NCBI RefSeq assembly: GCF_003752025.1
Contig: NZ_RJKR01000006.1
Coordinates: 531,466-595,465 of the forward strand
Length of the DNA: 64,000 nt
Direction: 5' to 3'
Origin: Curtobacterium sp. PhB115
GTDB lineage: Bacteria > Actinomycetota > Actinomycetes > Actinomycetales > Microbacteriaceae
Shown in pieces: positions 44,912 through 53,726 of the stretch; position 1 is the stretch's first letter; the number at the start of each line of letters is the position of its first letter. The notes beneath the pieces are model-generated. The model was not told the origin of the DNA. It saw only the letters and a program-made list of their open reading frames with translations, and did not search any database. Made by a program: the position numbers and the translations under genes.

Positions 44912-46276
44912 TCAGCCGATGCGGACCAGCTTCTTGTTCACGAACTCGTCGGCCCCCAGGGGGCCGAGCTCGCGGCCGAAGCCGCTCGCCTTCACGCCGC
45001 CGAACGGCAGCTCCGGGCTGTCCGCACCGACGATGTTCACGTAGACCATGCCGGCCTCGATGCGGTCAGCGACGCGGAGTGCCTGGTCGGCATCGGTGGT
45101 GAAGAGGTACGAGCCGAGGCCGTACGGGGTGTCGTTCGCGATCGTGATCGCTGCGTCCTCGTCCTCGACGCGGTAGACGGCGGCCACGGGACCGAAGAAC
45201 TCCTCACGGTAGGCGTCGTTCTCCGGGGACACGTCGGTCAGGACGGTGGGCACGAAGGCGTTGCCCTGCCGGGTGCCACCGGTGACGAGGGTCGCGCCCT
45301 GCGCGACGGCGGACGCGAGCTGCTCCTGCAGCCGGTCGGCGGCGGCCGGGGACGACAACGGGCCCAGCTCGGCTCCGGGCGTCGACGGGTCCGTCGGTTC
45401 GACCGCGGACATCGCCGCAGTGAACTTCGCGAGGAAGTCGTCGTACAGGTCATCCACGACGAGGAACCGCTTCGCCGCGTTGCAGACCTGGCCGTTGCCC
45501 TCGAGCCGGGTCGCGACCGCGGACTCGACCACGGCGTCCAGGTCGTCGGTGGAGAGCACGATGAACGGGTCGGACCCGCCGAGCTCGAGCACCACCTTCG
45601 TGAGGTTGCGGCCGGCGACCTCCGCGACGGCGGCACCCGCGCGGGCCGAACCGGTCAGCGAGACGCCCTGCACGCGGGGGTCGGCGATGACGTCGGCAGC
45701 CTGCTCGTTCGTGGCGAAGACGTTCGTGTACGCCCCCTCGGGGAAGCCGGCGTCGTGGAAGACGGCCTCGACGGCCAGGGCCGACTCGGGGCACTGCGGC
45801 GCGTGCTTGAGCAGCACCGTGTTGCCGATGAGCAGGTTCGGCCCCGCGAACCGGGCGATCTGGTACGCCGGGAAGTTCCAAGGCATGATGCCGAGCAGCA
45901 CCCCGATCGAGGACTTCCGGATGAAGGCCGTGCCCTCGGAGCCCTCCGCCAACGTGATCGGCTGGTCGGCGAGGAACTCCTCGGCGTGGTCCGCGTAGTA
46001 GTCGTAGATGTCGGCGCAGAAGTCGATCTCGCCTTCGGCCTGGTCGATCGGCTTCGCCATCTCCCGCACGATCGTGGCCGCGAGGGTGTCACGGCGTTCC
46101 CGGTACAGCTCCGCGACGCGGTGCAGCAGGGCGGCGCGGTCGGCGACGGTGCTCGTCCGGGACCACGAGCCGTGGGTGCGGTCCGCGGTGGTGACGGCGG
46201 CGCGGAGCTCGTCGTCGGTGATCGTCGGGAAGGTCTCGAGGGTCGTGCCCGTGGTGGGGTCGGTGACGGCGTACAT
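44912..46276 (-). CDS. NAD-dependent aldehyde dehydrogenase (succinate-semialdehyde type)
   Basis: Aldehyde dehydrogenase of 454 residues, the short class typical of GabD1/Sad proteins. Catalytic glutamate in LELGGSDPFIVL, catalytic cysteine in GQVCNAAKRF, LLGIMPWNFPAYQIARF cofactor region and the C-terminal ELPFGGVKASGFGRE. Probably oxidises succinate semialdehyde or another short aldehyde from polyamine breakdown. It follows the APC permease gene by 61 bp in the same direction. Substrate assignment is inference. Confidence 0.88.
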   Translation of the reverse strand: MYAVTDPTTGTTLETFPTITDDELRAAVTTADRTHGSWSRTSTVADRAALLHRVAELYRERRDTLAATIVREMAKPIDQAEGEIDFCADIYDYYADHAEEFLADQPITLAEGSEGTAFIRKSSIGVLLGIMPWNFPAYQIARFAGPNLLIGNTVLLKHAPQCPESALAVEAVFHDAGFPEGAYTNVFATNEQAADVIADPRVQGVSLTGSARAGAAVAEVAGRNLTKVVLELGGSDPFIVLSTDDLDAVVESAVATRLEGNGQVCNAAKRFLVVDDLYDDFLAKFTAAMSAVEPTDPSTPGAELGPLSSPAAADRLQEQLASAVAQGATLVTGGTRQGNAFVPTVLTDVSPENDAYREEFFGPVAAVYRVEDEDAAITIANDTPYGLGSYLFTTDADQALRVADRIEAGMVYVNIVGADSPELPFGGVKASGFGRELGPLGADEFVNKKLVRIG

Positions 46277-46337
46277 GGCGTCCTCTCGCTCGTGGATCGG
46301 GTGTCGGTGGCTCAGCGGTTCGGCGGCTCGGGTCGAT

Positions 46338-47750
46338 TCAGGCCTGGTCGGTCAGCTGCTTGTTCACACCGGTGACCGGCTGGTTCTCGTCGAAGCTCTT
46401 CGGCAGCACCCGGAAGCCCTTCGTGATGACGAGCAGGTAGGCGAAGCCGATCGCCGCCCACACTCCTCCTGCGATCAGTGCGTCGGCGTGGAGCTGCGAC
46501 CAGAGCACCCCGGTCAGCACCATCGCGAGCCCCGGCAGCACGATGTACTTCCAGCGGTCCGAGGCGGTGTGACGGCGACCCTGCCGCACGGCGAAGTGCA
46601 CGATGACCGTGGCGTTGACGAACGTGAACGCGACGAGGGCACCGAAGTTGATGTACGACGAGATCGTGTCGAGCGAGAACGACATCGCCAGCAGCGTGAC
46701 CGCCCCGACGAAGACGACGTTGAACACCGGGGTGTGCGTGCGCGGGTTCACGTAGCCGAACACGCGCTTCGGCAGCACGTTGTTCCGCCCCATCACCATG
46801 AGCATGCGGGCGACGCTCGCGTGCGACGCCAGCCCCGACGCGAGCGCCGCGACGAACCCGGCCGAGACGAGGACCGCCTGGAACACCGGACCGCCGACGA
46901 GCAGGCCGATCTGGGGGAGCGGGTCGTCCGTGAACTCGCCGAACGGGGTGTTCGTCGGGAAGCGGAGCTGGGCGAAGTGCGCCGAGACCAGGAAGATCGC
47001 ACCGCCGAGCAGCACCGTCAGCATGATCGCCTTCGGCATGATGCGGATCGACTTCGCCTCTTCGGTGTACATCGTCACCGCATCGAACCCGATGAACGAG
47101 AAGCACACGACCGTGGCACCCGTGAGCAGGGCCGACATCGTCACCCCGTCGTGCACGAACGGCTCGGTGCTCGCGATCGTCCCCGCGCCCGCGCCGTGCA
47201 CGAGTTCGATGACGGTGAACACGACGAACGCGATCATCGCCAGGATCGCGCCGATGAGCAGCACCATGTTGAGGTTCGACGTCCCGCGCATCGACAAGCA
47301 GATCACCGTCGTGACGAACACCGTGTAGACGACGACCGTCACCCACGAGGGCAGCGCCGGGAACACCTGCTCGAGGTAGAGCCGGATGATGAGGGCGTTC
47401 ACCATCGGCAGGAGCAGGTAGTCGAGGAGCGAAGCCCACCCGACCATGAAGCCGACGTTGGGGTGCATCGACTCCCGCACGTACGTGTACGCCGAGCCGG
47501 CCGCAGGGTAGACGCGGACCATCTTGCCGTAGCTGATGGCCGTCAGCGCCATGATCACGAGCGCGATGAGGTACGCGCTCGGCACGGCGCCGTCGGTCTG
47601 CCCGGAGACGATGCCGAACGTGTCGAACACCACCGTCGGGGTCATGTAGCCGAGCCCGAGCCCGACGATGGCCCAGAGGCCGAGGCTCCGCTTCAGCGAA
47701 CCGCTCCGCGCCGGTGCTGCCGGGGCGGAGACCGCGATGGGTGATGCCAT
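46338..47750 (-). CDS. APC-family amino acid/polyamine permease
   Basis: Polytopic transporter of 470 residues with about twelve helices. Helix 1 LGLWAIVGLGLGYMTPTVVFDTFG contains the unwound glycine motif of the APC fold; VCFSFIGFDAVTMYTEEAK is the conserved helix 6 segment. Relatives carry putrescine, GABA or other amines, and the neighbours (agmatine deiminase, carbamoylputrescine amidase, aldehyde dehydrogenase) make a polyamine or agmatine substrate likely. The internal ATG with AGGGA just upstream is chosen over longer upstream starts. Two TGTACA elements lie 98-131 bp upstream. Confidence 0.9.
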   Translation of the reverse strand: MASPIAVSAPAAPARSGSLKRSLGLWAIVGLGLGYMTPTVVFDTFGIVSGQTDGAVPSAYLIALVIMALTAISYGKMVRVYPAAGSAYTYVRESMHPNVGFMVGWASLLDYLLLPMVNALIIRLYLEQVFPALPSWVTVVVYTVFVTTVICLSMRGTSNLNMVLLIGAILAMIAFVVFTVIELVHGAGAGTIASTEPFVHDGVTMSALLTGATVVCFSFIGFDAVTMYTEEAKSIRIMPKAIMLTVLLGGAIFLVSAHFAQLRFPTNTPFGEFTDDPLPQIGLLVGGPVFQAVLVSAGFVAALASGLASHASVARMLMVMGRNNVLPKRVFGYVNPRTHTPVFNVVFVGAVTLLAMSFSLDTISSYINFGALVAFTFVNATVIVHFAVRQGRRHTASDRWKYIVLPGLAMVLTGVLWSQLHADALIAGGVWAAIGFAYLLVITKGFRVLPKSFDENQPVTGVNKQLTDQA

Positions 47751-47847
47751 GAGAGTTCCCTGGGGTTCGGGTCCGCGCGACGGTGCGCGGGCCGGTTCGG
47801 TCCGGAGCAACATACCGACGGGCCGCTCCTGCGCGGACCGGCCGCGG

Positions 47848-47881
47848 TGTACAGGACGGGAGCGGTCGCTGTACACGGCGG
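47848..47881. promoter_or_regulatory. pair of TGTACA elements upstream of the permease gene
   Basis: TGTACAGGACGG (47848-47859) and TGTACACGGCGG (47870-47881) lie in direct orientation 22 bp apart, two helical turns. The second is identical to the element in the pucR-gabT gap. Confidence 0.5.
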
Positions 47882-47945
47882 CGATGGCCACCGGCATCGC
47901 GGATGACGGTGCTGCGCAGGCCGCCGGCTGAGCCTGCGGCTCGGC

Positions 47946-48962
47946 TTACATCGCCGGCTGCTGCTGGGTGATGCAGTGCAGTCCGCCGCCGCGCGCGAAG
48001 ACCTCGCGTGCGTCGATCGAGCGGACCTGACGGCCGGGGTAGACGTCGCCGAGGATGCCACGGGCGCGGTCGTCGGCGACCGGATCACCGAACGCGCACG
48101 CGATCACGGCGCCGTTCACCACGACGTGGTTGACGTAGTTCCAGTCCACCGGGCCTCCGTCGTCGCTCAGCGTCGAGGGTGCCGGCAACTCGACGATCGT
48201 CGCGTCCGTGGCCTGTTCGAGCGCACGCCGGATCTGCGGCATCACGAGGTGGTCCGGGTGGCCGGGGTCCGGCTGGGCGTGCAGCAGGACGGTGTCCACA
48301 GCCCCGCCGGCGAAGGTCGCCACCATGTCGACGTGCCCCCGGGTGCCGAAGCCGTCGTAGTCGCGGGTCAGGCCACGCGGCAGCCAGATCACCCTCGTCG
48401 CACCGATGGTCCGCTCCAGCTCGAGCTCGACGCGCTCCCGGTCGGCGTACGGGTTCCGCCGCGGGTCGAGCTGCACGGTCTCGGTGACCAGTACGGTGCC
48501 ACGACCGTCGACGTGGATCGCCCCACCCTCGTTGACGAGCAGTGACGGGATCCGCCGGGCGCCCGCGGCCGAGGCCACCGTCGCCGCGATCTCGGCGTCG
48601 CGGGTCCAGGTGGACCAGGGGTTCGCGCCCCAGCCGTTGAACACCCAGTCGACGGCCCCGAGCTCGCCGGTCACGTCGTCGACGACGAACGTCGGTCCGA
48701 TGTCGCGCATCCAGAAGTCATCGAGGGGCGCTTCGAGCACGTCCACCTCGGCCGACAACAGACGTCGGGCGTCGGCGCGTGCGACCGGGTCCACGACGAT
48801 CGTCACGGGCTGGTGCTCGCTGATCGCGTTCGCCGTGCCCGCCCACGCCTCGCGTGCCGCCTCGGCGCTCGCCGCGTCGTCACCGAGCGTCAGACCGGGG
48901 CGTGGGAACGCCATCCAGGTGCGTTCCTGCGGAGCCGTCTCGGGAGGCATCACCCACGTCAT
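47946..48962 (-). CDS. aguA: agmatine deiminase
   Basis: Hydrolyses agmatine to N-carbamoylputrescine and ammonia. It has 338 residues, slightly shorter than the usual 340-370. It begins with MTWVMPPETAPQERTWMAFP, typical of the guanidino-modifying (PPAD-like) fold. Conserved parts are FWMRDIGPTF, VNEGGAIHVDGRGT, and the catalytic cysteine in GGGLHCITQQQP near the end. The ATG overlaps the stop of the amidase gene upstream, so the two consecutive pathway steps are translated together. Confidence 0.95.
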   Translation of the reverse strand: MTWVMPPETAPQERTWMAFPRPGLTLGDDAASAEAAREAWAGTANAISEHQPVTIVVDPVARADARRLLSAEVDVLEAPLDDFWMRDIGPTFVVDDVTGELGAVDWVFNGWGANPWSTWTRDAEIAATVASAAGARRIPSLLVNEGGAIHVDGRGTVLVTETVQLDPRRNPYADRERVELELERTIGATRVIWLPRGLTRDYDGFGTRGHVDMVATFAGGAVDTVLLHAQPDPGHPDHLVMPQIRRALEQATDATIVELPAPSTLSDDGGPVDWNYVNHVVVNGAVIACAFGDPVADDRARGILGDVYPGRQVRSIDAREVFARGGGLHCITQQQPAM

Positions 48963-49993
48963 GCGAGCGCCTCCTGCCCGGCGTCGGTCGCTTCCACGGC
49001 CAGGGCCGCGTCGATCGCGTCGCGTGCGCCGTACGCGTGGCGTGCCTCGTCGACCGGGGCCACGAGGCCGTCGTAGAGGTCCGGGCGGCGGGTCACGTAG
49101 AAGGGGAACAGCCGGAGCCACTCCGTGCGCGCCTCGAGGTCGAGGTCCGCCACGAGCACCGCGTCGGCGTCACGCGGTGCCTCGGCCAGCACACGGCCGA
49201 ACGGGTCCGAGATGAACGACGAGCCGTAGAAGGTGATGTCCCCCTCGTCGCCCCAGCGGTTCGGCACCACCATGAACTGGCCGGCGGTGATGCCGTTCGC
49301 GACGATGACCTGCCGCCAGATCGGGGCGGTGTCGAAGTCCGGGAACGTCGGCTCGGAGCCGATCGCCGTCGGGTACACGAGCACCTCGGAGCCGGCGAGG
49401 CCGTACGACCGAGCGACCTCGGGGAACCACTCGTCCCAGCAGGTCGGCAGACCGACGCGTGCACCCAGGCCCTCGGGCGCGTACACGGGGAACGGGTCGG
49501 TGTCGGCACCGGGGCGGAAGTACGTGTCCTCGTAGTAGCCGGCGCTGATGGGGATGTGGGTCTTGCGGGTCCGGCCGACCAGGGTGCCGTCCGGTGCGAG
49601 GAGGACGGCGGTGTTGTAGCCGCGCGGGTCCTCGGGGTGGTCGTCCTCCGCCGGTCGCTCGTACAGCGAGGCGTGCACGAACACCCCGTGCTCGATCGCC
49701 TGTGCTCGGGCGAACGCGACGGTCGGGCCGTCCTCGAGTGATTCGGCGAGGTCCTTCGGGACGCCGCTCGCGGGGGTGTCACCCGGGTAGCGGCGAAGGG
49801 TGAGTTCGGGGAGGAACACCGCCGCGGCGCCGTTGGCCGCGGCGGTGGCGATGCCGTCGGTGAGCTGTGCGCGGTGGGCAGCGGGATCCTCGAGCCAGTG
49901 CATCTGCACGAGCGCGACGCGGGTCGTGCGGCGGAGTGTGCTGGTGTCCTGGCGCAGCGGAGACGGGTGCGGGGGAGCGGTGACGATGTCCAT
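48959..49993 (-). CDS. aguB: N-carbamoylputrescine amidase (nitrilase superfamily)
   Basis: Hydrolyses N-carbamoylputrescine to putrescine, carbon dioxide and ammonia. It has 344 residues, somewhat longer than the usual 290-300. The catalytic triad is visible: Glu in VFLPELTL, Lys in RTRKTHIP and Cys in LPTCWDEWFPE. The start ATG (49993) gives a protein beginning MDIVTAPP; an in-frame GTG about 50 bp upstream is an alternative. The ATG lacks a Shine-Dalgarno at proper distance, and the promoter placement suggests a leaderless message. Coupled to aguA. Confidence 0.92.
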   Translation of the reverse strand: MDIVTAPPHPSPLRQDTSTLRRTTRVALVQMHWLEDPAAHRAQLTDGIATAAANGAAAVFLPELTLRRYPGDTPASGVPKDLAESLEDGPTVAFARAQAIEHGVFVHASLYERPAEDDHPEDPRGYNTAVLLAPDGTLVGRTRKTHIPISAGYYEDTYFRPGADTDPFPVYAPEGLGARVGLPTCWDEWFPEVARSYGLAGSEVLVYPTAIGSEPTFPDFDTAPIWRQVIVANGITAGQFMVVPNRWGDEGDITFYGSSFISDPFGRVLAEAPRDADAVLVADLDLEARTEWLRLFPFYVTRRPDLYDGLVAPVDEARHAYGARDAIDAALAVEATDAGQEALA

Positions 49994-49998
49994 CCCGC

Positions 49999-50028
49999 CA
50001 TTGTTGATCGCATGGTCAATGAGCGCAA
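49999..50028 (-). promoter_or_regulatory. candidate leaderless promoter and operator for aguBA
   Basis: On the minus strand TTGCGC (50023-50028) and AACAAT (49999-50004) are 18 bp apart, placing the transcription start near the A of the aguB ATG. An imperfect dyad TTGATC-GCAT-GGTCAA (50004-50019) sits between the two boxes, where a repressor could act. Confidence 0.4.
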
Positions 50029-50284
50029 GGTCCACTTTCACAGTTCCGCCGCGTGTAGGTCGCGAGCCGCGCGGGTCTGACGAGACGTTCGAGGGTGTCC
50101 GGTTGACCGAGCGGCGCGCCGTCGAGCGGCCGGATGCCGCCGGCATCGAGCACGGCGACGTCACCGACCTGCCGCCGTTCGGCCTGGGGATGCTGTCCGC
50201 TTGCCGCGTCCGTCACCCGGACCTCCAGGTGCCACTGAAGCGGGGAGCGTTACCTGATCGCGTCAGATCTCAGGAGGAGACAGC

Positions 50285-51103
50285 ATGAGCAAGACCTGGT
50301 TCATCACCGGAGCGTCGAAGGGCTTCGGCCGCGAGTGGGCGGAAGCCGCCCTCGAACGTGGAGACTCCGTCGCCGGTACGGCCCGCAACACCGACGACGT
50401 GCAGGCACTCGTCGACCAGTTCCCGGACACGTTCCTCGGACTGCAGCTCGACGTGACCGACCGTGCCGCGGACTTCGCGGCCGTGCAGCGCGCGGCGGAG
50501 CACTTCGGCTCGCTCGACGTCGTCGTGAACAACGCCGGCTACGGCCACTTCGGCATGGTCGAGGAACTCACCGAGGACGAGGTCCGCGCCCAGCTCGAGA
50601 CGAACCTGTTCGGGGCACTCTGGGTGACCCAGGCTGCACTACCGATCATGCGGGAGCAGGGTTCCGGGCACGTCATCCAGGTGTCCAGCATCGGCGGGAT
50701 CAGCGCGTTCCCGACGGTCGGCGCCTACCACGCGTCGAAGTGGGCGCTCGAGGGGCTGTCGCAGTCCCTGGCGCAGGAGGTCGCCGGCTTCGGCATCCAC
50801 GTGACGCTCATCGAGCCGGGTGGGTTCTCGACCGACTGGTCTGGACCGTCGTCGAAGAAGAGCGAGGAGATCGCCGCGTACGCCGACGTCCGCGAAGCCG
50901 CGTCGAAGCGCCCGTCGGCCGCCGACCCCGGCAAGCCCGAGGCGACGCGTTCGGCGATCCTCAAGGTCGTCGACGCCGAGCAGCCGCCCCTGCGCGTCTT
51001 CTTCGGCAAGGCGCCGCTCGGCATCGCCGAGAAGGACTACGAGTCCCGTCTGGCGACCTGGCGCGAGTGGCAGCCGGTGTCGGAGGAGGCACACGGCTCC
51101 TGA
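50285..51103 (+). CDS. short-chain dehydrogenase/reductase
   Basis: Classical SDR of 272 residues. Cofactor motif TGASKGFGREW (8-18), NNAGYG, catalytic serine in QVSSIGG and the YHASK pair. The cofactor is probably NADP(H), given the basic residue pattern in the first turns. It lacks a signal peptide. AGGAG lies seven bases before the ATG. It stands alone between aguB (divergent) and a convergent DUF1345-like gene; the substrate cannot be deduced. Confidence 0.92.
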   Translation: MSKTWFITGASKGFGREWAEAALERGDSVAGTARNTDDVQALVDQFPDTFLGLQLDVTDRAADFAAVQRAAEHFGSLDVVVNNAGYGHFGMVEELTEDEVRAQLETNLFGALWVTQAALPIMREQGSGHVIQVSSIGGISAFPTVGAYHASKWALEGLSQSLAQEVAGFGIHVTLIEPGGFSTDWSGPSSKKSEEIAAYADVREAASKRPSAADPGKPEATRSAILKVVDAEQPPLRVFFGKAPLGIAEKDYESRLATWREWQPVSEEAHGS

Positions 51104-51109
51104 GCGACC

Positions 51110-51781
51110 TCAGCTGATGATGTTGACCGCGCGCGAGATGACCAAGGCCAGCAGGATGAACCCGCCGAGTGACTGGTAGGCCATGATCATCTTCGCGCGG
51201 ATGGTCATCGGCATGGTGTCGGTCGGGCTGAACGCGACCATGTTCGTCATCGCGACGTAGAGGTAGTCGAGGTAGACCGGTCGCCACGCCGCCGTCTTCG
51301 CATCGGTCTCCTGGGGGAACTGGAAGTCCGCCTCGTCACTCGTCCACAGCTCGGGGCGGCGACGCGCCACCGGGCCGCCGCGGTCGAGTTCCCAGTACAC
51401 GAGTCCGAACGCGATGATGGTGCTCACCCACACCTGCAGGGCGGTGAGCAGGACGGCGCCCCCGTCGGCGTGCCCGCCGAGGAGCACCTCGATCGTCCGC
51501 ACCACGGTGAGCTGGTTCGCGACGGTGAGCATGATCGCCAGCGAGAACGACAGCCATCGCGACCAGGTCGTCTCGCGGGTCAGCCGTCGCGGGTTGAAGA
51601 CGACGAGTGGGGTGAGCAGCAGGACACCGAGCACGGGGACGACCCACGACGGGAAGAACAGCACCTCGCTCGGCAGGAACAGGCTGAGTCCGAGGTTCAC
51701 CAGGACGGCGATCGCGACCGGCGCGCGGTGCTCGTGTCGGTGGCGGGGCCGGGTCGGGGTCACGCTGTGAGTGTCGCGCAC
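51110..51781 (-). CDS. DUF1345-like membrane protein
   Basis: Membrane protein of about 223 residues with five or so helices. The C-terminal block VYLDYLYVAMTNMVAFSPTDTMPMTIRAKMIMAYQSLGGFILLALVISRAVNII matches the DUF1345 signature and resembles an ion-channel pore helix region. The GTG at 51781 is favoured because GAGGGA lies 7 nt upstream; a GTG 24 bp earlier also remains open. It ends 6 bp from the convergent SDR stop. The function is unknown. Confidence 0.75.
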   Translation of the reverse strand: MRDTHSVTPTRPRHRHEHRAPVAIAVLVNLGLSLFLPSEVLFFPSWVVPVLGVLLLTPLVVFNPRRLTRETTWSRWLSFSLAIMLTVANQLTVVRTIEVLLGGHADGGAVLLTALQVWVSTIIAFGLVYWELDRGGPVARRRPELWTSDEADFQFPQETDAKTAAWRPVYLDYLYVAMTNMVAFSPTDTMPMTIRAKMIMAYQSLGGFILLALVISRAVNIIS

Positions 51782-51924
51782 GGGGTGGTCCCTCGGCGGA
51801 CACACGGCGGCGCGTCGGCCCTGGACGTGTCAGCCCCCAGGCGGATCACGGATCCACCCGGAGGTGCAGCACGACGCTCCGAGCGGCGGACGACACGGTC
51901 CCCGACACCGCCGAGGCTGGAGCC

Positions 51925-52368
51925 ATGACCGAACGCATCCACCGCCCCGTCCGTCTCGTGGCAGGCGCCGTGCTCGCCGCGGGTCTGGCCCTCACCGCGA
52001 CCGGCTGCTCCTTCGTCCAGCAGCAGACCGGCGATGCCTGGTCGGTCACGTACCAGGTGCAGGTCGACGGGCCGGCCGGGTCGGAACTGTCCGACGTCCG
52101 TGTCGAGGGCGCCGAGAAGCGCGGTGACGCCCCGGAGGTGCACCGACTCGGGACGCAGAAGACGAGTACCGCGAAGACGAGCGGCTCGGCATGGGAGCAC
52201 GAGTCGATCGTCCTCGCCGAGCAGCGTGCCTCGGTCCGCGCGACACCGGGACCCGACGCGACCGCGACCTGCCGGATCCTGCTCGACGGCGAGCGCGAGA
52301 TCGCCGCGGAGACCTCGGCTGCGGGCAAGGCCGTGACGTGCTCGGCGGACACCCCGGCGTTCGACTGA
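51925..52368 (+). CDS. secreted lipoprotein, unknown function
   Basis: A 147-residue protein with a typical lipoprotein signal: basic start (MTERIHRPVR), hydrophobic core (LVAGAVLAAGLALTA) and lipobox ending ATGC, acylated cysteine C28. The mature part is mostly beta-type (WSVTYQVQVDGPAGSELSDVRVEGAEKRG) with two further cysteines (TCRILLDG, VTCSAD), reminiscent of small MmpS-like or immunoglobulin-like envelope proteins. It is convergent with the amine oxidase gene, 5 bp apart. No specific function is proposed. Confidence 0.78.
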   Translation: MTERIHRPVRLVAGAVLAAGLALTATGCSFVQQQTGDAWSVTYQVQVDGPAGSELSDVRVEGAEKRGDAPEVHRLGTQKTSTAKTSGSAWEHESIVLAEQRASVRATPGPDATATCRILLDGEREIAAETSAAGKAVTCSADTPAFD

Positions 52369-52373
52369 GCCGC

Positions 52374-53726
52374 TCAGTGGTCGAGCGGGACCGGCGCGAG
52401 CGTCTCGGCGAGCGCGAGCGGGTCCACCTCGTGGCCGAGCAGCCGCCCGGCCGCCCGCAGCCCCGACAGCAGCGCACCGTGCACCGTCGCCGGGTCCTCG
52501 CCCCACGTGGCCTCGCCCGCGAGCTGCACCCGGCCGGAGGGCGTGCCGAGCAGGTCGTGGTCCTCCGGTGACGCGCCGACGTGCAGGTACGAGTACGACC
52601 CCCGCGAGAACGGATCGTCGGCCCACCGCGTGATCCGGACGGCTTCCGGTGCGGGGACCGACGGGCCGAACATCCGCCGGAGCGCCTCGACGGCCTCTTC
52701 GACGATCATGGCGTCCGGCAGGGTCTCGAGCCGGCGGGCCCCCGCTCCACCGACCAGGGCGGCGAGCACCGGCGCACCGGTCACGCGGGACATGTCGTAC
52801 CAGGAGTGCCAGTCGACGCCGGCCGACCCCTGCTGGCGGACCACCCACGCGTCTCCCCAGAACCGCGATGGGAACCGCAGGAACACCTTGTCGTACGTGC
52901 CCATCCCGAGCCGACCGAGCGCACCGGCGGCGGCGTCGGCGAGCGGTGGGTCGAAGGTCACGTCACCGGCCTGCAGCACCCCGAGCGGCACGGTCACGAC
53001 GACGTCGCCCGCCGTGACGGACGAACCGTCCTCGAGTCGGACCTCGACGCCCGAGGCGGAGTGCGTCACCGAGCGCACCGCCGAGGACAGCCGGACGTCG
53101 AGCCCGTCGGCCAGCGCGGCGGCGTACTGCGCGTACCCGCCGGGGAACACGACCTCGTCGCCGGGGACGTGCTCCTCGTCGAGCCCGTGCGCGTCGAGGA
53201 CGGTGACGGGTGCCCCGCAGAGGTCCTCGGAGCGGTGCGCCATGTACTCGCGGACCCGCGCGGCCCGGTCACCCTGCCACCGCAGGGCCCGCAGCACCGT
53301 GTCCACGGCGGCCGCGTAGGTCGACGGCGGTGGGGCCGACCCGACGACGGCGGGCAGCGCGGCGTCGACGGTGTGCAGGTCTGCCACGAACGACGCTGCG
53401 TCGGCATCGGACAGGCGGGCGCCGGACTGGGCGTGCCAGGCGATCGGCCGGCCGTCGAACTGGAAGCTCCCGACCGTGAACTCGACCGTCTCGATGCCGA
53501 ACGACGACGCCAGCGACCACAGCGGGTTGCCGTCGATGCCGTGGATCCACGAGGCGCCGAGGTCGACCGGCACCCCGAGCGAGGTGTCGGTCCAGGTGCG
53601 GCCGCCGATGCGGTCCCGCGCTTCGAGCACGACCACGCGCTGCCCGCCGAGTGCGAGGGCCCGTGCGGCGGCGAGCCCTGCGACCCCGGCGCCCACCACG
53701 ATGACGTCAGCATGGAGCGCAGCCAT
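52374..53726 (-). CDS. FAD-dependent amine oxidase (polyamine-oxidase-like)
   Basis: Second flavin amine oxidase of the cluster, 450 residues. DVIVVGAGVAGLAAARALALGG binds FAD, followed by RIGGRTWTD and GASWIHGIDGNPLWSLA, which is characteristic of spermine/polyamine oxidases and lysine-specific-demethylase-like enzymes and differs from the putrescine-oxidase-like enzyme at 43244. The C-terminus has VQLAGEATWGEDPATVHGAL, the terminal FAD motif. Last gene of the leftward lrp-aminotransferase-DAO-oxidase run; its ATG overlaps the previous stop by one base. Confidence 0.88.
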   Translation of the reverse strand: MAALHADVIVVGAGVAGLAAARALALGGQRVVVLEARDRIGGRTWTDTSLGVPVDLGASWIHGIDGNPLWSLASSFGIETVEFTVGSFQFDGRPIAWHAQSGARLSDADAASFVADLHTVDAALPAVVGSAPPPSTYAAAVDTVLRALRWQGDRAARVREYMAHRSEDLCGAPVTVLDAHGLDEEHVPGDEVVFPGGYAQYAAALADGLDVRLSSAVRSVTHSASGVEVRLEDGSSVTAGDVVVTVPLGVLQAGDVTFDPPLADAAAGALGRLGMGTYDKVFLRFPSRFWGDAWVVRQQGSAGVDWHSWYDMSRVTGAPVLAALVGGAGARRLETLPDAMIVEEAVEALRRMFGPSVPAPEAVRITRWADDPFSRGSYSYLHVGASPEDHDLLGTPSGRVQLAGEATWGEDPATVHGALLSGLRAAGRLLGHEVDPLALAETLAPVPLDH

